From the NCBI GenBank assembly GCA_030151135.1, contig JASLEQ010000099.1, positions 1-23,975 of the forward strand: a stretch of 23,975 nt of DNA, given 5' to 3'. Source of the DNA: Candidatus Sulfotelmatobacter sp. Lineage in GTDB: Bacteria > Acidobacteriota > Terriglobia > Terriglobales > SbA1. The notes beneath the pieces are model-generated. The model was not told the origin of the DNA, did no database searches, and saw only the letters and a program-made list of their open reading frames with translations. Shown here one piece after another: positions 8,527 to 16,227 of this stretch; position 1 is the stretch's first letter, and every line of letters starts with the position of its first letter. The translations under genes were made by a program, and so were the position numbers.

Positions 8527-9043
8527 AGACATACTCCAGAAAAGGATGGGGACCCAGAGCAGGAGGCAAGCGCGGCCCAGCGCAAACAGCATAGTCTAAC
8601 CACGTCGCTATCGACAACCAGCCCGCTGCATTGTGATGACAATTGCATAATCGATCTTCTAGTGCAGATACACGATCATCATTCGCGCTCTCGGCTTTTC
8701 ATGCCAGTGGAGATCGTCACTGCATCCGGATGACAAATGTCATCAGAAACAGCCTCCCGACGTATAAAACCAACCAGGCCTGATCGAAGTTACGAATCTG
8801 CAGAAACGATCCATCCGAGATCATCGAACTGGGGAACGAAACATGGGCAACAATCCGGCCTTCCTCGAGGCGGCACAACCTGCGCAACCTCCACAAAGCG
8901 TGGAACATAGCGCCTTACTTTGGTAACTCGAACGCAAATAGCGGGAGCGCTATCCTGATTCCATTCTGTTGCTTTCTGCGGGCGGTCGAGGTGTGTTTTT
9001 CGCCGTCCCAGCCGGCTTGTTTGGATTGGAGTTCGAAAACGCC
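8527..9043. other. Divergent intergenic region (exporter operon versus pseudokinase)
   Basis: These 517 bases contain no credible gene; the short open frames have no ribosome sites or recognisable domains. On the minus strand, TTGTCG (about 8611-8616) and TATGCT (about 8587-8592), 18 bases apart, are a possible promoter for the exporter operon. A perfect 7-bp inverted repeat lies at 8729-8744. ATAGCG/CGCTAT arms with a four-base loop lie at 8938-8953, close to the pseudokinase gene. The region is likely to carry both promoters. Confidence 0.45.
8729..8744. promoter_or_regulatory. Candidate operator: 16-bp inverted repeat GATGACA-AA-TGTCATC
   Basis: There are two perfect 7-bp arms around an AA centre. 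It lies about 200 bases upstream of the exporter operon start and about 300 bases upstream of the pseudokinase gene, so it could serve either. The dyad size suits a dimeric regulator. No other copy was noticed in the window, and no regulator gene sits beside it apart from the winged-helix protein at the far end of the operon. Confidence 0.35.
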
Positions 9044-11632
9044 ATGCCCACGAAAATCGGCCACTTTGAGATTCTCAGCGAACTGGCAAAATCCCCAACC
9101 GGGACCGTCTATAAGGCGAATGACCCCGAGAGCGGCCAGACCATTGCTCTGAAGGCCATTCAACTCAGCGCCTTCGGTCAGAGTTCCGAAGCTCTGGAAC
9201 ATGCGCTGCTCGCAGAGGCCGAAAGCACCAAGGTGCTCAGCAGCCCCAACATCACCAAAGTTTATGGCGCCGGGGAAATTGAAGGTCAGTTCTGCGCCGC
9301 AATGGATTACGTCCAGGGCAACAGCATCGCGACCATGTTGGCCCGGAAAGAGGGCTTTTCCATTTGGGATTTGCTCGATATTGGCCGCCAGCTAAGCGCC
9401 GGCCTCGATCATGCCAGCTCCCACCAACTCGTCCACTACAGCCTGGAACCTGCAAAAATCATGTGCGGCTGGGACGGCACAGTCAAGATTCTGAGCTTTG
9501 GAGTCTCCAGCGTCGGAAAGTTCGTTCATCATGCCCAGGGGCTCTCCCCGATTCTCTATTACATGTCTCCGGAACAGATTCGCGGAGAAGCCACCGACGG
9601 CCGATCCAATCTTTATAGCCTTGCCGCAATGTTCTACGAGATGGTTACTGAGCAAAAGCCGTTCGAGCGGGACGACGTCGAAAACCTCCAACAGTGCATT
9701 CTTGAGACGATCCCGGCCCCACCCGTTCAGGTGAACCCGAAGATCCATCCTTTATTGAGCGACCTGATTATGAAGGCGCTTTCGAAGGATCCGGCTCAGC
9801 GTTATCAGAACGGACGCGAATTGCTCGATGACCTCGAGAAATGCAAGGAGATGAAGCCGGCCAAAAAGGTCGAGGCGCCCAAAGCAACAGTGGCTCCGCC
9901 GGCCGCAAAGGCAAGTGCGCAATCAAAATTCGTTAGCGGTGCACCATCGAAATCAGCAGCGCCTTCGCCGCTTTCCGCTTCAAAACCTGCGGCTCGCATA
10001 GAGGCCAAGCCGTCGACGATCGCGAAACCTGTTACCCAAGCGCAACCTGCGGGAAGTCCATCCATGTCGCAGCGATCCGCTGTGGCTCCAGCCGCTCCGG
10101 AACTAGCAGGCTCAAAATTGGCGCAGCCCGTGTCGCGGCTTTCGACTCCGAAGGCCGCTGCTGCCGCCAGCGGTGCCAATGGCGGAACTGTCTCCGAGGC
10201 CGCTGAAATTGATCTCACCGAGCAATTCGCCTCTCCGTCTCAAACCAGGCAACCCTCAGCGACGCCATCTGCCGTTATGTCGGCAGCAGCCGTCGAGCAG
10301 CCCGAGGTCGAAACTTTTGAGCCTGAGGCCTCGAGCCCGAAGGTCACCGTGGATCCAATGATGGCCGAGGGCGGCGCAGGCGCAGGAGCCGGAACAAGCT
10401 TCTCTGAAATTTCGGAACTTCCGCCGCTGAAAGAAGTTTACGTCGCACCGCCGCCTCCTCCCGCTGAAGAGGTGCCGGCCCTTGAGACGCCCGCAGCAAG
10501 CTATCGAAGCACAGGTCGGAATACCACAAACAAAGACGAAAAGCCGAAGGTGCAGCCGCGCGAAGCTGCCCAAAAAGCGATTAAAGAGATTAAGGGGGTT
10601 CCGCCCAAGCTCTACGCTTATTCCATTGGGATCGCTGCAGCCATCATTCTGGCCATCGGCATCGGAGTCGTCTACTACATCCACAGTCAAGGTGGGGACG
10701 ATGATGCGGGAGCTCCGCGTAACTCGGTTCCCGCGCAAACGTCCGCTCAACCGGAAACAACTCAGCCCGCCGCCACACCGGTACAGCCGGAGCCCGCGCC
10801 GGTCGTCGTGCAACCTGCAGATTCAACCGATTCCGAGCCGGAGGTTACTCACTCGGCCGCAACCCCCAGAGCACGCTCGAACGGCAGGAAAAAAGGCGCT
10901 GCTGCTCCCATTGTGATCCCTGGACAGCTTGCTCTTGATTCCACGCCCCAGGGTGCTCAGGTCCAGATCGACGGAGCCAGTGATCCCAGCTGGGTCACTC
11001 CATTCACTTTGACCAATCTGCAACCGGGACGGCATTCCATCGTCGTGACCAAGCCCGGCTACTCCTCCGACTCGCGCACCATCGACGTGACGTCCGGCAA
11101 CCGCGCGACCGCGACCATCCGCTTGTCGCAGATTATGGCGACGCTGGTCGTGAAGAGTGACCCCGCCGGCGCAAGCATTTATGTGGACGGACGGGACGTG
11201 GGAATCAAGACACCCGCCCAGATCAGTGTCGATAAAGGCCAGCACGTCGTCCTCGTTCGCATGTCGGGTTATCTCGATGAGACGATGAGCACGCAGTTCG
11301 CGCTCGGTCAGACCTTCAATTTTTCCCCGACTCTGAAGCCGCTTGGAAATACCGACAGCATTAAAACCGCTGGCGGAAAAATGTCCCGGCTCTTCGGTAA
11401 GAACGGCGGGCAGGCGGGTCAGGCGAGCGTTACCATTCATACCCAGCCTAAAGGTGCCCAGATCTCCATCAACCAGCACATGATCGAGAAGAATACCCCG
11501 GTCGATGTCTGGCTGGATCCGGGTAATTACGAGGTCGAGATCACCCTCTCCGGCTACGCTCCTATTCGCCGGGTGGTCAGCGCCAGCAAGGGTGGCAAGG
11601 TCGTAATCGACGAAGTCCTGCAGCAGCAATAG
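9044..11632 (+). CDS. Membrane pseudokinase: degenerate Ser/Thr kinase domain, Pro/Ala linker, TM helix, three PEGA domains
   Basis: An 862-residue protein from the ATG at 9044 (MPTKIGHFEIL), which is where the kinase fold starts; GGAG is rather far upstream. Residues about 5-265 have the Hanks-kinase fold: ALK with Lys37, an AEAE helix, YYMSPEQIRGE activation-segment end, and GRSNLYSLAAMFYEM in the F-helix region. The catalytic motifs are lost: the glycine loop is AKSPTGT (16-22), HRD has become HYS (131-133, with LEPAK instead of LKPEN), and DFG has become SFG (151-153). A Pro/Ala/Ser-rich linker runs from about 270 to 520, one TM helix lies at about 524-546, a second low-complexity stretch follows, and then come three PEGA-type beta domains (about 627-695, 699-763, 794-860). 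The expected topology is a cytoplasmic pseudokinase with extracytoplasmic PEGA repeats. It probably binds partners or ligands rather than phosphorylating. Confidence 0.92.
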   Translation: MPTKIGHFEILSELAKSPTGTVYKANDPESGQTIALKAIQLSAFGQSSEALEHALLAEAESTKVLSSPNITKVYGAGEIEGQFCAAMDYVQGNSIATMLARKEGFSIWDLLDIGRQLSAGLDHASSHQLVHYSLEPAKIMCGWDGTVKILSFGVSSVGKFVHHAQGLSPILYYMSPEQIRGEATDGRSNLYSLAAMFYEMVTEQKPFERDDVENLQQCILETIPAPPVQVNPKIHPLLSDLIMKALSKDPAQRYQNGRELLDDLEKCKEMKPAKKVEAPKATVAPPAAKASAQSKFVSGAPSKSAAPSPLSASKPAARIEAKPSTIAKPVTQAQPAGSPSMSQRSAVAPAAPELAGSKLAQPVSRLSTPKAAAAASGANGGTVSEAAEIDLTEQFASPSQTRQPSATPSAVMSAAAVEQPEVETFEPEASSPKVTVDPMMAEGGAGAGAGTSFSEISELPPLKEVYVAPPPPPAEEVPALETPAASYRSTGRNTTNKDEKPKVQPREAAQKAIKEIKGVPPKLYAYSIGIAAAIILAIGIGVVYYIHSQGGDDDAGAPRNSVPAQTSAQPETTQPAATPVQPEPAPVVVQPADSTDSEPEVTHSAATPRARSNGRKKGAAAPIVIPGQLALDSTPQGAQVQIDGASDPSWVTPFTLTNLQPGRHSIVVTKPGYSSDSRTIDVTSGNRATATIRLSQIMATLVVKSDPAGASIYVDGRDVGIKTPAQISVDKGQHVVLVRMSGYLDETMSTQFALGQTFNFSPTLKPLGNTDSIKTAGGKMSRLFGKNGGQAGQASVTIHTQPKGAQISINQHMIEKNTPVDVWLDPGNYEVEITLSGYAPIRRVVSASKGGKVVIDEVLQQQ

Positions 11633-11912
11633 GCTGTCCGTCGGCCTTTTCCTACTGTGAGTGGCAAGCAATTGTCACGTCTGCGCCGAGCTGGTGTGGC
11701 GCGCCCATGGCCTGACTTCGCCCCCGGGCCGAGGAAAAACTCCGTCCCCGCGAACCACACTTGATCAATTCATCTTCGTTTCATACCCATGCAACACCTC
11801 CGCAACAATCGGAAACTATCTTGAACTCCATCCCGCGCTAAGAAGCTAGTGCCGACCAGTGCCAACAGGCAACGAGTTCGTCAGAGCACACGCCGCGTGG
11901 ACAGGAGGACCT

Positions 11913-13508
11913 ATGTTAGAAAAACTGCCGTCGCAAACTCCCAGTAAGGTGATGTCTCTGCTGCTCGCCCTCACTACTGCGCTGGGGCCAATCTCGATGC
12001 CCGCATTCGCCGCTTCTCAACCAAGGCCCAGAGATCCCGTCACAGCCAGCCCAATTAAACATCTGGTCGTAATTTTTCAGGAGAATGTTTCCTTAGATCA
12101 TTATTTCGGGACCTACCCGGTAGCCACCAATCCCTCCGGCGAGCCTCAATTCACGGCAGCACCGCACACCCCGACCGTGAACGGTTTGACGCCAGCCCTG
12201 CTCAATTTCAATCCCAACCTCAATCCCGCGAATGGAGCTGGGGCGTCAAATCCTTTCCGTTTCGATCGTTCCCAGGCGGTTACTCCTGATCAGGATCATA
12301 ACTACACTGCCGAACAGCTTGCCTTTGATGGCGGACTGATGGATCTGTTCCCGACGGACACCAGTTCTGGCGGAAACGAAGTCATGGGCTACTACGACGG
12401 AAATACCGTCACCGCCGAGTGGAACTACGCCCAGTTTTTTGCGATGAGCGACAATTCATACGGCACAACCTTCGGCCCGTCCTCTCCAGGCGTCATCAAC
12501 CTTGTCTCGGGACAAACCAACGGCGTCGTCGCGACCCTGAATGGAACCGGTGATGAAGTGAATGGCGGGAGCGACGGTTCGCTCACTCTTATCGGCGATG
12601 CCGACCCGCTCGGTGATGTTTGCTCCAATCCAACCCGTGCCCAGGCCACGATGGGCAGCAGGAATATCGGAGATCTCTTGAACGCTGCCGGCGTGACCTG
12701 GGGATCTTTCATGGGCGGTTTCAACCTGAAGAAGGTCAATCCCAACGGAACGACCGGCTGCACTCGCAGCTCAACCGGTCTGGCGGGCACGACGGGGGAC
12801 TACATACCCCACCACTCGTTCTTCAACTACTACACATCCACCGCCAACTATGCCCACACACGTCCAGCCTCGATCGCTGAAATCGGCAACGCCGGCCCGG
12901 CGAACCACCAATACGACCTCGACGACTTTTACGCCGCTGCCGCCGCCGGAAACCTGCCCGCAGTCAGCTTCCTGAAAGCTATGGCCTATCAGGATGGACA
13001 TGCCGGTTACTCCGATCCCCTGGATGAGCAGACATTCCTCGTCAACACGATCAACTTCCTCGAGACGCTTCCCACCTGGAGCAGCACCGCCGTCGTTATC
13101 ATGTACGACGACTCAGACGGTTGGTACGATCACCAGATGGGTCCAATCCTAAACACTTCGACCGGTCCGGCCGACGCTCTGACGGGCCCGAATGCCTGCG
13201 GAAGCGGGGCCAACTCTCTGCCCGGGCTCAATCCCGCCAATGCTCATGCCCTCGGACGCTGCGGCTACGGCCCGAGGCTCCCATTGCTGGTGGTCTCACC
13301 TTACGCTCGCCAGAATTTCGTCGATCACTCTGTCACCGACCAAAGCTCGATTATTCACTTCGTAGAAGACAATTGGCTTGGCGGACAGCGGATCGGCCAA
13401 GGATCTTACGATGGGATCGCGAATTCGATTGCCCAGATGTTTGACTTCACGAAAATCCGTGGCAATGGAATCCTGTTCCTCGATCCAAGTACAGGCGAGA
13501 AGAAATAG
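11913..13508 (+). CDS. Secreted phosphoesterase, phospholipase C / acid phosphatase (AcpA-like) family
   Basis: A 531-residue enzyme. The start is the ATG at 11913, preceded by AGGAGG four bases away. An N-terminal signal peptide ends at about PAFA-AS (residue 34), so the product is exported. Family motifs: IKHLVVIFQENVSLDHYFG near 48-66 (Glu57-Asn58, metal or active-site pair), TTFGPSSPGVINLVSG near 185-200 (the Ser of GPSS is the probable nucleophile position), DEQTF (371-375) and MYDDSDGWYDH (397-407; Asp399-Asp400). In the family these enzymes hydrolyse phospholipid head groups or phosphate monoesters. Which substrate is used here cannot be told. The gene lies 280 bases downstream of the pseudokinase on the same strand and probably has its own promoter. 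Confidence 0.92.
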   Translation: MLEKLPSQTPSKVMSLLLALTTALGPISMPAFAASQPRPRDPVTASPIKHLVVIFQENVSLDHYFGTYPVATNPSGEPQFTAAPHTPTVNGLTPALLNFNPNLNPANGAGASNPFRFDRSQAVTPDQDHNYTAEQLAFDGGLMDLFPTDTSSGGNEVMGYYDGNTVTAEWNYAQFFAMSDNSYGTTFGPSSPGVINLVSGQTNGVVATLNGTGDEVNGGSDGSLTLIGDADPLGDVCSNPTRAQATMGSRNIGDLLNAAGVTWGSFMGGFNLKKVNPNGTTGCTRSSTGLAGTTGDYIPHHSFFNYYTSTANYAHTRPASIAEIGNAGPANHQYDLDDFYAAAAAGNLPAVSFLKAMAYQDGHAGYSDPLDEQTFLVNTINFLETLPTWSSTAVVIMYDDSDGWYDHQMGPILNTSTGPADALTGPNACGSGANSLPGLNPANAHALGRCGYGPRLPLLVVSPYARQNFVDHSVTDQSSIIHFVEDNWLGGQRIGQGSYDGIANSIAQMFDFTKIRGNGILFLDPSTGEKK

Positions 13509-13532
13509 ATGCGGTGTTGTTGAAATGACAGT

Positions 13533-13559
13533 AAAAAAGGGCACGCTTCTCGCGTGCCC
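13533..13559 (-). terminator. Rho-independent terminator between convergent genes
   Basis: On the minus strand, GGGCACGC (13552-13559) and GCGTGCCC (13539-13546) form a perfect 8-bp GC-rich stem with a five-base loop. A run of T follows (the A-run at 13533-13538 on the plus strand). This is a classical terminator for the receiver-TonB gene. On the plus strand the same stem is followed only by CTTGTTC, so it may also stop transcription of the phosphoesterase gene, less strongly. Confidence 0.85.
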
Positions 13560-13577
13560 CTTGTTCATTCCAGGAGG

Positions 13578-15305
13578 TTAGTTCGGCAATTTGAAGTTGA
13601 CCGTGATTTGCGTCTGAATCTCCACTGGTTCGCCATTCAGTAGATACGGCTTGTATTTCCACTGCTTCACCGCGTCGCTGGCAGCTTTCGCAAGTTGACG
13701 GTCTCCGCTCAAGGTCTTGACCTGCGTGATGTTGCCCTCTTTCGAAATCGTCGCCATCAACTCGACCACGCCCTCAATCCTCATGCGCAACGCACTCGGT
13801 GGATATGTAGGAGCGACCTTCTTGTACAACAGGCCTTGCGAGACTCCTTGAGAGATGCTCAGAGTCTGGAGTCTTGGTTTGAAAGTGTCCGTGGGAGTAG
13901 GAACCAGCGGCGCGCTCTCAGGTGTCGCCATCCCGATCATGCTCGGAGCTGGTGCAGCATCCGCGGCCGTTGACTTTGTATGTGCTGGTTCCTTGCCTGC
14001 CTTTACCACAAGAGGCTCGGGCTCAGGCGTCTCAGCTTCCGCCGCCTTACTGGCTACCGAAGTCGATGCCACAGAATTCTTCTCGGCTTTTTCGGTCTTC
14101 GCCGTCGAATGAGACGGGCTTTCCTTCCCCGAGGGTTCGTTCACGCTGGCTTCCGGCTTCACGGCTTTGGCAGTTTCGACTGGTTCTGTTGGCGTGCTAC
14201 TCGCGGCCGGGGTGGTGGACGGAGCAATAGAACCTGCCGGAGTGCTCGCAGGCTGGCCAACCGCCGCCGCTGCAGGGCCGGGCTGGCTTCCATGCCCCTT
14301 GAACTGGTTCCATCCGAAGAAAGCCGCCACGCCGATCGCCGCAGCAAGGCCCACTCCGATAAAGATTTTCTTGCTGCCACCGCCCGATGATGTCTCAGTC
14401 GATGCGCCGTACGAAAACGTCGGAGCGGATCCGGTGATCGCCGCGGACTGGCTCATTGCCGCCTCAATCGGCTTTGCCGCAGCTGCGCTGCCGTTATCAA
14501 CCACCGGCTCTGCCTTCGTGATCTGTACCTCGCGTGCCGGCGCAGGTGCACTTGCCGCACCGCTCGTCGAAAAGTTCGGCGCACTAGCTGCTGGAACAAA
14601 GGGTTTCGGAATCTCTGGTGTTTTTTCCGCACTGGCGCTCACGCTGGCCGGAATCACCACCGGCGGCTCCGGTGCTGCAGGAGGCATGGCTACGGGCTGC
14701 GCCGCAGTTGTTTCGATCTGTCTGCTGGCTTCCGTCGTCGCCACGGCGGTAAACGCAGCCGGAGGCACGGGACTCGCCAGCGGAACGTTTTTCGGTACTG
14801 GCGGAAGCGAACTCGGGGCACCGGTGCCAGCTGGCTTTGCCCCCAGAACGGGCTTCACCACGGGCTTTGGAGGCGCCGCCGGTGCTGCCGGAGCAGCAGG
14901 CACGCTAGGCGCTGCAGCTGCTGGTTTCCCCGGTTCTGCCTTGCGCAACAGGCCGCGTGCGACTCGTAGCGTCCCCTTGGCTTGTTCGATATTTATGGGT
15001 TTGGTCAGGACGAGGTTGGCGCCGATGCGAAACGCCTTGGCGACCCCCGCCTGACCCTCCACGACGGCTACGGCAAGCGATGTCTGGTTTGACGTCGAAT
15101 TGCGTGCGCTTTTGAATAACAAGGTGGCGTTCTGCTCGTTATCGCAGTCCACCACAACAGCGTCGAAGTGTTCGCCCATCAGCTTCTTGACCGCTGCGAA
15201 TGGCTCGGAGCAGGCCTCAACCGTAAACTCCAACTCGCCAAGAACCTGCGTCACCGTGCGAGCCGTTTTTTCGTCCGGACAGAAGAGAAGAGCTTGGTAA
15301 CCCAT
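13578..15305 (-). CDS. Receiver domain-TM-TonB C-terminal fusion protein
   Basis: A 575-residue protein with three parts. Residues 1-125 form a response-regulator receiver fold with acidic residues at 11-12, acceptor Asp53 in AVVVDCD, and Lys102 in LTKPI. A Pro/Ala-rich linker (about 125-310) leads to one TM helix (about 313-331, KKIFIGVGLAAAIGVAAFFG). A second low-complexity, Ala/Pro/Lys/Glu-rich stretch then leads to a TonB C-terminal domain (about 495-575: APTYPPSALRMRIEGVVELM, then WKYKPYLLNGEPVE and a final ITVNF strand). The implied topology is a cytoplasmic receiver with a periplasmic TonB_C domain. TonB proteins energise outer-membrane receptors, or the domain can be used in other envelope roles. 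No ExbB/ExbD or TonB-dependent receptor gene is nearby. The ATG lacks a ribosome site (see promoter). A hairpin terminator follows the gene. Confidence 0.9.
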   Translation of the reverse strand: MGYQALLFCPDEKTARTVTQVLGELEFTVEACSEPFAAVKKLMGEHFDAVVVDCDNEQNATLLFKSARNSTSNQTSLAVAVVEGQAGVAKAFRIGANLVLTKPINIEQAKGTLRVARGLLRKAEPGKPAAAAPSVPAAPAAPAAPPKPVVKPVLGAKPAGTGAPSSLPPVPKNVPLASPVPPAAFTAVATTEASRQIETTAAQPVAMPPAAPEPPVVIPASVSASAEKTPEIPKPFVPAASAPNFSTSGAASAPAPAREVQITKAEPVVDNGSAAAAKPIEAAMSQSAAITGSAPTFSYGASTETSSGGGSKKIFIGVGLAAAIGVAAFFGWNQFKGHGSQPGPAAAAVGQPASTPAGSIAPSTTPAASSTPTEPVETAKAVKPEASVNEPSGKESPSHSTAKTEKAEKNSVASTSVASKAAEAETPEPEPLVVKAGKEPAHTKSTAADAAPAPSMIGMATPESAPLVPTPTDTFKPRLQTLSISQGVSQGLLYKKVAPTYPPSALRMRIEGVVELMATISKEGNITQVKTLSGDRQLAKAASDAVKQWKYKPYLLNGEPVEIQTQITVNFKLPN

Positions 15306-15311
15306 GGAGTC

Positions 15312-15340
15312 ATCGTAGGTACACCTGTAAGCAGCGGCAA
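15312..15340 (-). promoter_or_regulatory. Possible promoter of the receiver-TonB gene, perhaps leaderless
   Basis: On the minus strand, TTGCCG (15335-15340) and TACGAT (15312-15317) are separated by 17 bases; each matches the sigma70 consensus at four of six positions. Six bases separate the -10 box from the ATG at 15305, so transcription would begin at or near the A of the start codon. That agrees with the absence of a Shine-Dalgarno sequence. Inference only. Confidence 0.3.
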
Positions 15341-15375
15341 GTTACGCAGGTAATTTGGAAGAAATTGAGGGATCT

Positions 15376-15488
15376 GGTGATTGAGCGATTGGGTGATTGT
15401 CGCGCGCGCAGTGATTTCAGCGGCTACGTGTTAAATCGCCCGATGACTCAACCGCCCAATCACTCAATCGCCGAATGACTCAATCGGT
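15376..15488. repeat. Octamer repeat array with inverted arms (consensus CAATCRCY), copy 1
   Basis: Three reverse-oriented octamers (GGTGATTG, AGCGATTG, GGTGATTG at 15376-15399) face seven forward octamers (15433-15488: AAATCGCC, CGATGACT, CAACCGCC, CAATCACT, CAATCGCC, GAATGACT, CAATCGGT). A 33-base GC-rich centre separates them. The arms can pair imperfectly. It lies between two divergent genes. A second copy is at 21616-21703. Confidence 0.75.
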
Positions 15489-15498
15489 GCCAGGCACC
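15486..15498. repeat. Short perfect hairpin GGTGC-CAG-GCACC
   Basis: Five-base arms with a three-base loop end the octamer array and lie 17 bases upstream of the start of the six-TM protein gene. It may be part of a dispersed palindromic repeat or a leader structure of that gene. Only one copy is seen in the window. Confidence 0.4.
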
Positions 15499-15515
15499 CA
15501 TAGAATGGTGGTGCG

Positions 15516-16151
15516 ATGCGCATCCCGCTCTGGCTCAAACTCGGCTGGACAGTCTGGCTGCTGCTCTGGGCTCCCGTCTACTATCATCAGTACGGCGCAC
15601 AGAATTTCCTGTTTTTCTGCGACATCGGGAACATCCTCATCGGAATTGCGCTCTGGCTGGAGAGCCCTCTCGTTTTTTCCTGGGCCGCATGCGGATTGTT
15701 ATTGTTTCAGACTCTCTACGTCATCGATCTCGCCGGCGCACTTGTCACGGGAGACCACCTGATCGGTGGCACCGAATACATGTTCGATCCACATCTCTCG
15801 TTAGTCGTGCGCTTGTTGAGCCTGTTCCACGTTGTCACGCCACCACTTCTGCTGTGGATGATTTGGCGTCTCGGCTACGACTCTAGAGGATGGAAGTTGC
15901 AGACGCTGACAACCTGGATCGTGATCCCGATCAACTTTTTTTGGCGTCCCGAGATGGACGTGAATTGGGCCAGAGGATTGTTCTTTCGCGAGCAGCACGC
16001 CATACCAGGGTGGGCATACTTGTTAACGTACCTGACAGTCGTCCCGATGGTTGTCTATCTACCAACTCATCTAATTCTTCGCCGCCTATATCGTAGCGCC
16101 GGCGTCTCGCCGGATGTAGTGAGCTCGCCCCGCGCAAAAGCAACCAGATAA
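15516..16151 (+). CDS. Predicted six-TM membrane protein of unknown function
   Basis: A 211-residue integral membrane protein that I do not recognise. Hydrophobic segments lie at about 7-24, 31-48, 51-76, 96-119, 128-143 and 165-187. A polar loop holds GGTEYMFDPHLS (84-95), and another carries the striking FWRPEMDVNW and FFREQH motifs (about 142-162), likely conserved functional or fold residues facing one side of the membrane. The start ATG follows GGTGG at a short distance. The C-terminal tail after the last helix (about 190-211) is encoded by a palindrome, GCGCCGGCGTCTCGCCGG, that looks like a short repeat rather than ancestral coding sequence. It faces the mscS-like gene convergently and has no operon partner. 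Confidence 0.82.
   Translation: MRIPLWLKLGWTVWLLLWAPVYYHQYGAQNFLFFCDIGNILIGIALWLESPLVFSWAACGLLLFQTLYVIDLAGALVTGDHLIGGTEYMFDPHLSLVVRLLSLFHVVTPPLLLWMIWRLGYDSRGWKLQTLTTWIVIPINFFWRPEMDVNWARGLFFREQHAIPGWAYLLTYLTVVPMVVYLPTHLILRRLYRSAGVSPDVVSSPRAKATR
16099..16113. repeat. REP-like hairpin CCGGCG-TCT-CGCCGG inside a C-terminal coding tail
   Basis: Perfect 6-bp arms with a three-base loop, preceded by GTAGCG. It encodes AGVSP in the tail of the six-TM protein. Its palindromic form and its position at the very end of the gene suggest a repeat that inserted and extended the reading frame. Confidence 0.45.
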
Positions 16152-16173
16152 TCTCGAAACACAATCTTGTTTC

Positions 16174-16221
16174 AAGAGCCAAGAGCCAAGAGCCAAGAGC
16201 CGAAAGCCGAAAGCCGAAAGC
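16174..16221. repeat. Heptamer tandem repeat: 4 x AAGAGCC then nearly 3 x GAAAGCC
   Basis: Four exact copies of AAGAGCC (16174-16201) run into two full copies and one partial copy of GAAAGCC (16202-16221). The two units differ at two positions. The array fills most of the gap between the convergent six-TM gene and the mscS-like gene, ending seven bases from the latter's stop codon. It is a simple-sequence array, probably prone to slippage, and is noncoding. Confidence 0.9.
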
Positions 16222-16227
16222 GACGCC

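Noticed and set aside
8590..8910. Small ORFs in the divergent region, including one of 63 codons on the minus strand (8717-8908)
   Set aside because: No Shine-Dalgarno sequence, no domain, and the frame overlaps the likely promoter and operator region.
10823..11671. A 282-codon minus-strand frame opposite the PEGA region
   Set aside because: No recognisable motif or ribosome site; it mirrors the PEGA domains encoded on the plus strand.
11633..11912. Search for a terminator, riboswitch or small gene between the pseudokinase and phosphoesterase genes
   Set aside because: Only short palindromes (GGCGCGCC, TTGATCAA) were seen; no stem with a T-tract and no conserved RNA fold could be recognised.
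14167..15054. A 295-codon plus-strand frame rich in Ala/Gly opposite the receiver-TonB gene
   Set aside because: Its Ala/Gly/Thr-rich composition is the complement of the Pro/Ala linker codons on the minus strand; it has no domain.
15376..15488. CRISPR-like array
   Set aside because: Units are contiguous octamers with no spacers of constant length, and no cas gene is present.
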